Shown here: in pieces, positions 7,953 to 8,543 of the stretch | Numbering within the stretch: position 1 is the stretch's first letter | How the letters are laid out: each line of letters starts with the position of its first letter | NCBI GenBank assembly: GCA_947447845.1 | Contig: CANFNO010000084.1 | Location: 1-8,543, forward strand | From: Burkholderiales bacterium | GTDB taxonomy: Bacteria; Pseudomonadota; Gammaproteobacteria; Burkholderiales; Burkholderiaceae | Length of the DNA: 8,543 bases | Reading direction: 5' to 3' | The notes under the pieces: generated by a model | Database searches by the model: none | What the model was told of the DNA's origin: nothing | The model's input: the letters and a program-made list of their open reading frames with translations, nothing else | Position numbers and translations under genes: made by a program

Positions 7953-7959
7953 ATCGCAA

Positions 7960-8543
7960 TCAGGCGTTAAAGGCGATCTGACCCGCAACCAACGTGGTTC
8001 GCACCTTGCCCGGCAATTCGTAGCCACCAAAGGGGGTGTGCTTGCCCTGGCTGCGCAGAGCGCCCGGCTCCACCACCCAATGCGCTTGGGCATCAAACAC
8101 GCAGACGTCGGCGATGGCCCCGCGTTGCAGCGTACCCAGTTGGTCGGCCAGCGCGCCCAGGGAGGTACCCAAAACACCTGCGGGCCGGCGCGTAATCGTG
8201 GCCAGCGCGTCTGACAGCTTGACGCCACTGTCCTGCGCCCACTTCAGGGTGAGGCTCAGCAGCAGTTCCAAGCCTGTGGCGCCAGGCTCACTCTCGGCAA
8301 AGGGCAAGGCCTTGGCGTCTTCATCCACTGGCGTGTGGTCAGACACCAGTGCGTCTATAGTGCCATCGGCCAACGCGGCGCGCAGGGCATCGCGGTCGCG
8401 CTGCTGACGCAGCACCGGGGTTAAGCGCATGCGGCTGTCAAAGAAGCCAATGTCCAGATCCGTCAAGTGCAGGGAGTTGATGCTGACATCACAGGTAACG
8501 GGCAGACCCTCAGCCTTGGCCTGGCGCACCAACTCAACGCCGG
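7960..8543 (-). CDS. pyrX: Dihydroorotase-family protein, C-terminal part, probably non-catalytic PyrX/PyrC' type
   Basis: The last 193 codons of a gene whose start lies beyond the right edge; the frame is open to the boundary and ends with TGA at 7960-7962. Recognisable family features are VTCDVS (visible residues 15-20), PVLRQQRDRDALRAAL (42-57), SDHTPVDEDAKALPF (67-81), EPGATGLELLLSL, the ADVCVFD strand of the C-terminal beta domain, and the ending HTPFGGYELPGKVR. Active class I dihydroorotases have a TPHH motif after the VTxEV strand, supplying a metal-ligand histidine. Here the aligned residues are SINS (20-23), so the histidine is lost. The aspartate of the DHAPH motif survives (D68), but its last histidine is V72. 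This pattern fits the inactive homologue that in Pseudomonas supports aspartate transcarbamoylase (PyrB) assembly. The diagnostic N-terminal HxH is outside the window, so the non-catalytic assignment and symbol are provisional; family membership is firm. Confidence 0.85.
   Translation of the reverse strand, partial: GVELVRQAKAEGLPVTCDVSINSLHLTDLDIGFFDSRMRLTPVLRQQRDRDALRAALADGTIDALVSDHTPVDEDAKALPFAESEPGATGLELLLSLTLKWAQDSGVKLSDALATITRRPAGVLGTSLGALADQLGTLQRGAIADVCVFDAQAHWVVEPGALRSQGKHTPFGGYELPGKVRTTLVAGQIAFNA

Larger units (their letters stand above)
7823..7959. other. 137-base intergenic region, the only real gap in the window
   Basis: This gap separates the stop of the dihydroorotase-family gene from the GTG of the kinase, both on the minus strand. 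It holds the GC-rich hairpin, the weak promoter candidate and the ribosome binding site listed separately. I see no RNA gene, repeat array, attachment site or recognisable operator. Minus-strand frames through it are interrupted by stops, including the TAA (7866-7868) that bounds the kinase frame. Confidence 0.7.

Noticed and set aside
1..8543. Mobile element, CRISPR array, phage or defence genes
   Set aside because: I found no transposase or integrase motifs, no regularly spaced repeats and no terminal inverted repeats. All long frames are accounted for by signalling genes and a pyrimidine gene.

Overview
This window comes from a moderately GC-rich bacterial chromosome and is almost entirely coding. 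I judge it most likely a betaproteobacterium of the Burkholderiales (Comamonadaceae/Rhodoferax-like). That rests on the style of the proteins and on a pyrimidine-gene fragment of the type found there; it is an inference, not something the sequence proves.

Layout, left to right. A plus-strand gene enters from the left edge and ends at 1375. It is the C-terminal part of a GAF-PAS-PAS-GGDEF diguanylate cyclase. Seven bases later it meets a minus-strand gene (1383-3482) for a PAS-PAS-GGDEF-EAL protein, which carries both the c-di-GMP synthesis and breakdown domains with their key residues intact. That gene overlaps by 19 bases the end of a very large minus-strand gene (3464-7822). The large gene encodes a membrane-bound hybrid histidine kinase with the order TM-CHASE-TM-PAS-PAS-HisKA-HATPase-REC-REC-Hpt plus a helical tail. 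A 137-base gap with a hairpin and a weak candidate promoter separates it from the 3' end of a minus-strand dihydroorotase-family gene that runs off the right edge.

How the genes fit together. The kinase and the GGDEF-EAL gene form a tight two-gene unit, read kinase first, and are probably translationally coupled. The kinase would sense a small ligand through its periplasmic CHASE domain and cytoplasmic cues through two PAS domains, then pass phosphate His-Asp-(Asp)-His within one polypeptide. The downstream protein would set c-di-GMP levels. It has no receiver domain, so the two must be linked by direct contact, by an unseen response regulator, or only by co-expression. The convergent diguanylate cyclase makes this a small c-di-GMP signalling cluster with six PAS domains in three proteins.

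The dihydroorotase fragment belongs to pyrimidine synthesis. In its visible half the metal-ligand histidine motif is altered, so it looks like the non-catalytic PyrX/PyrC' type rather than an active enzyme. I see no mobile elements, CRISPR arrays, tRNA or rRNA genes. The architectures are individually familiar; no clearly new system is present.
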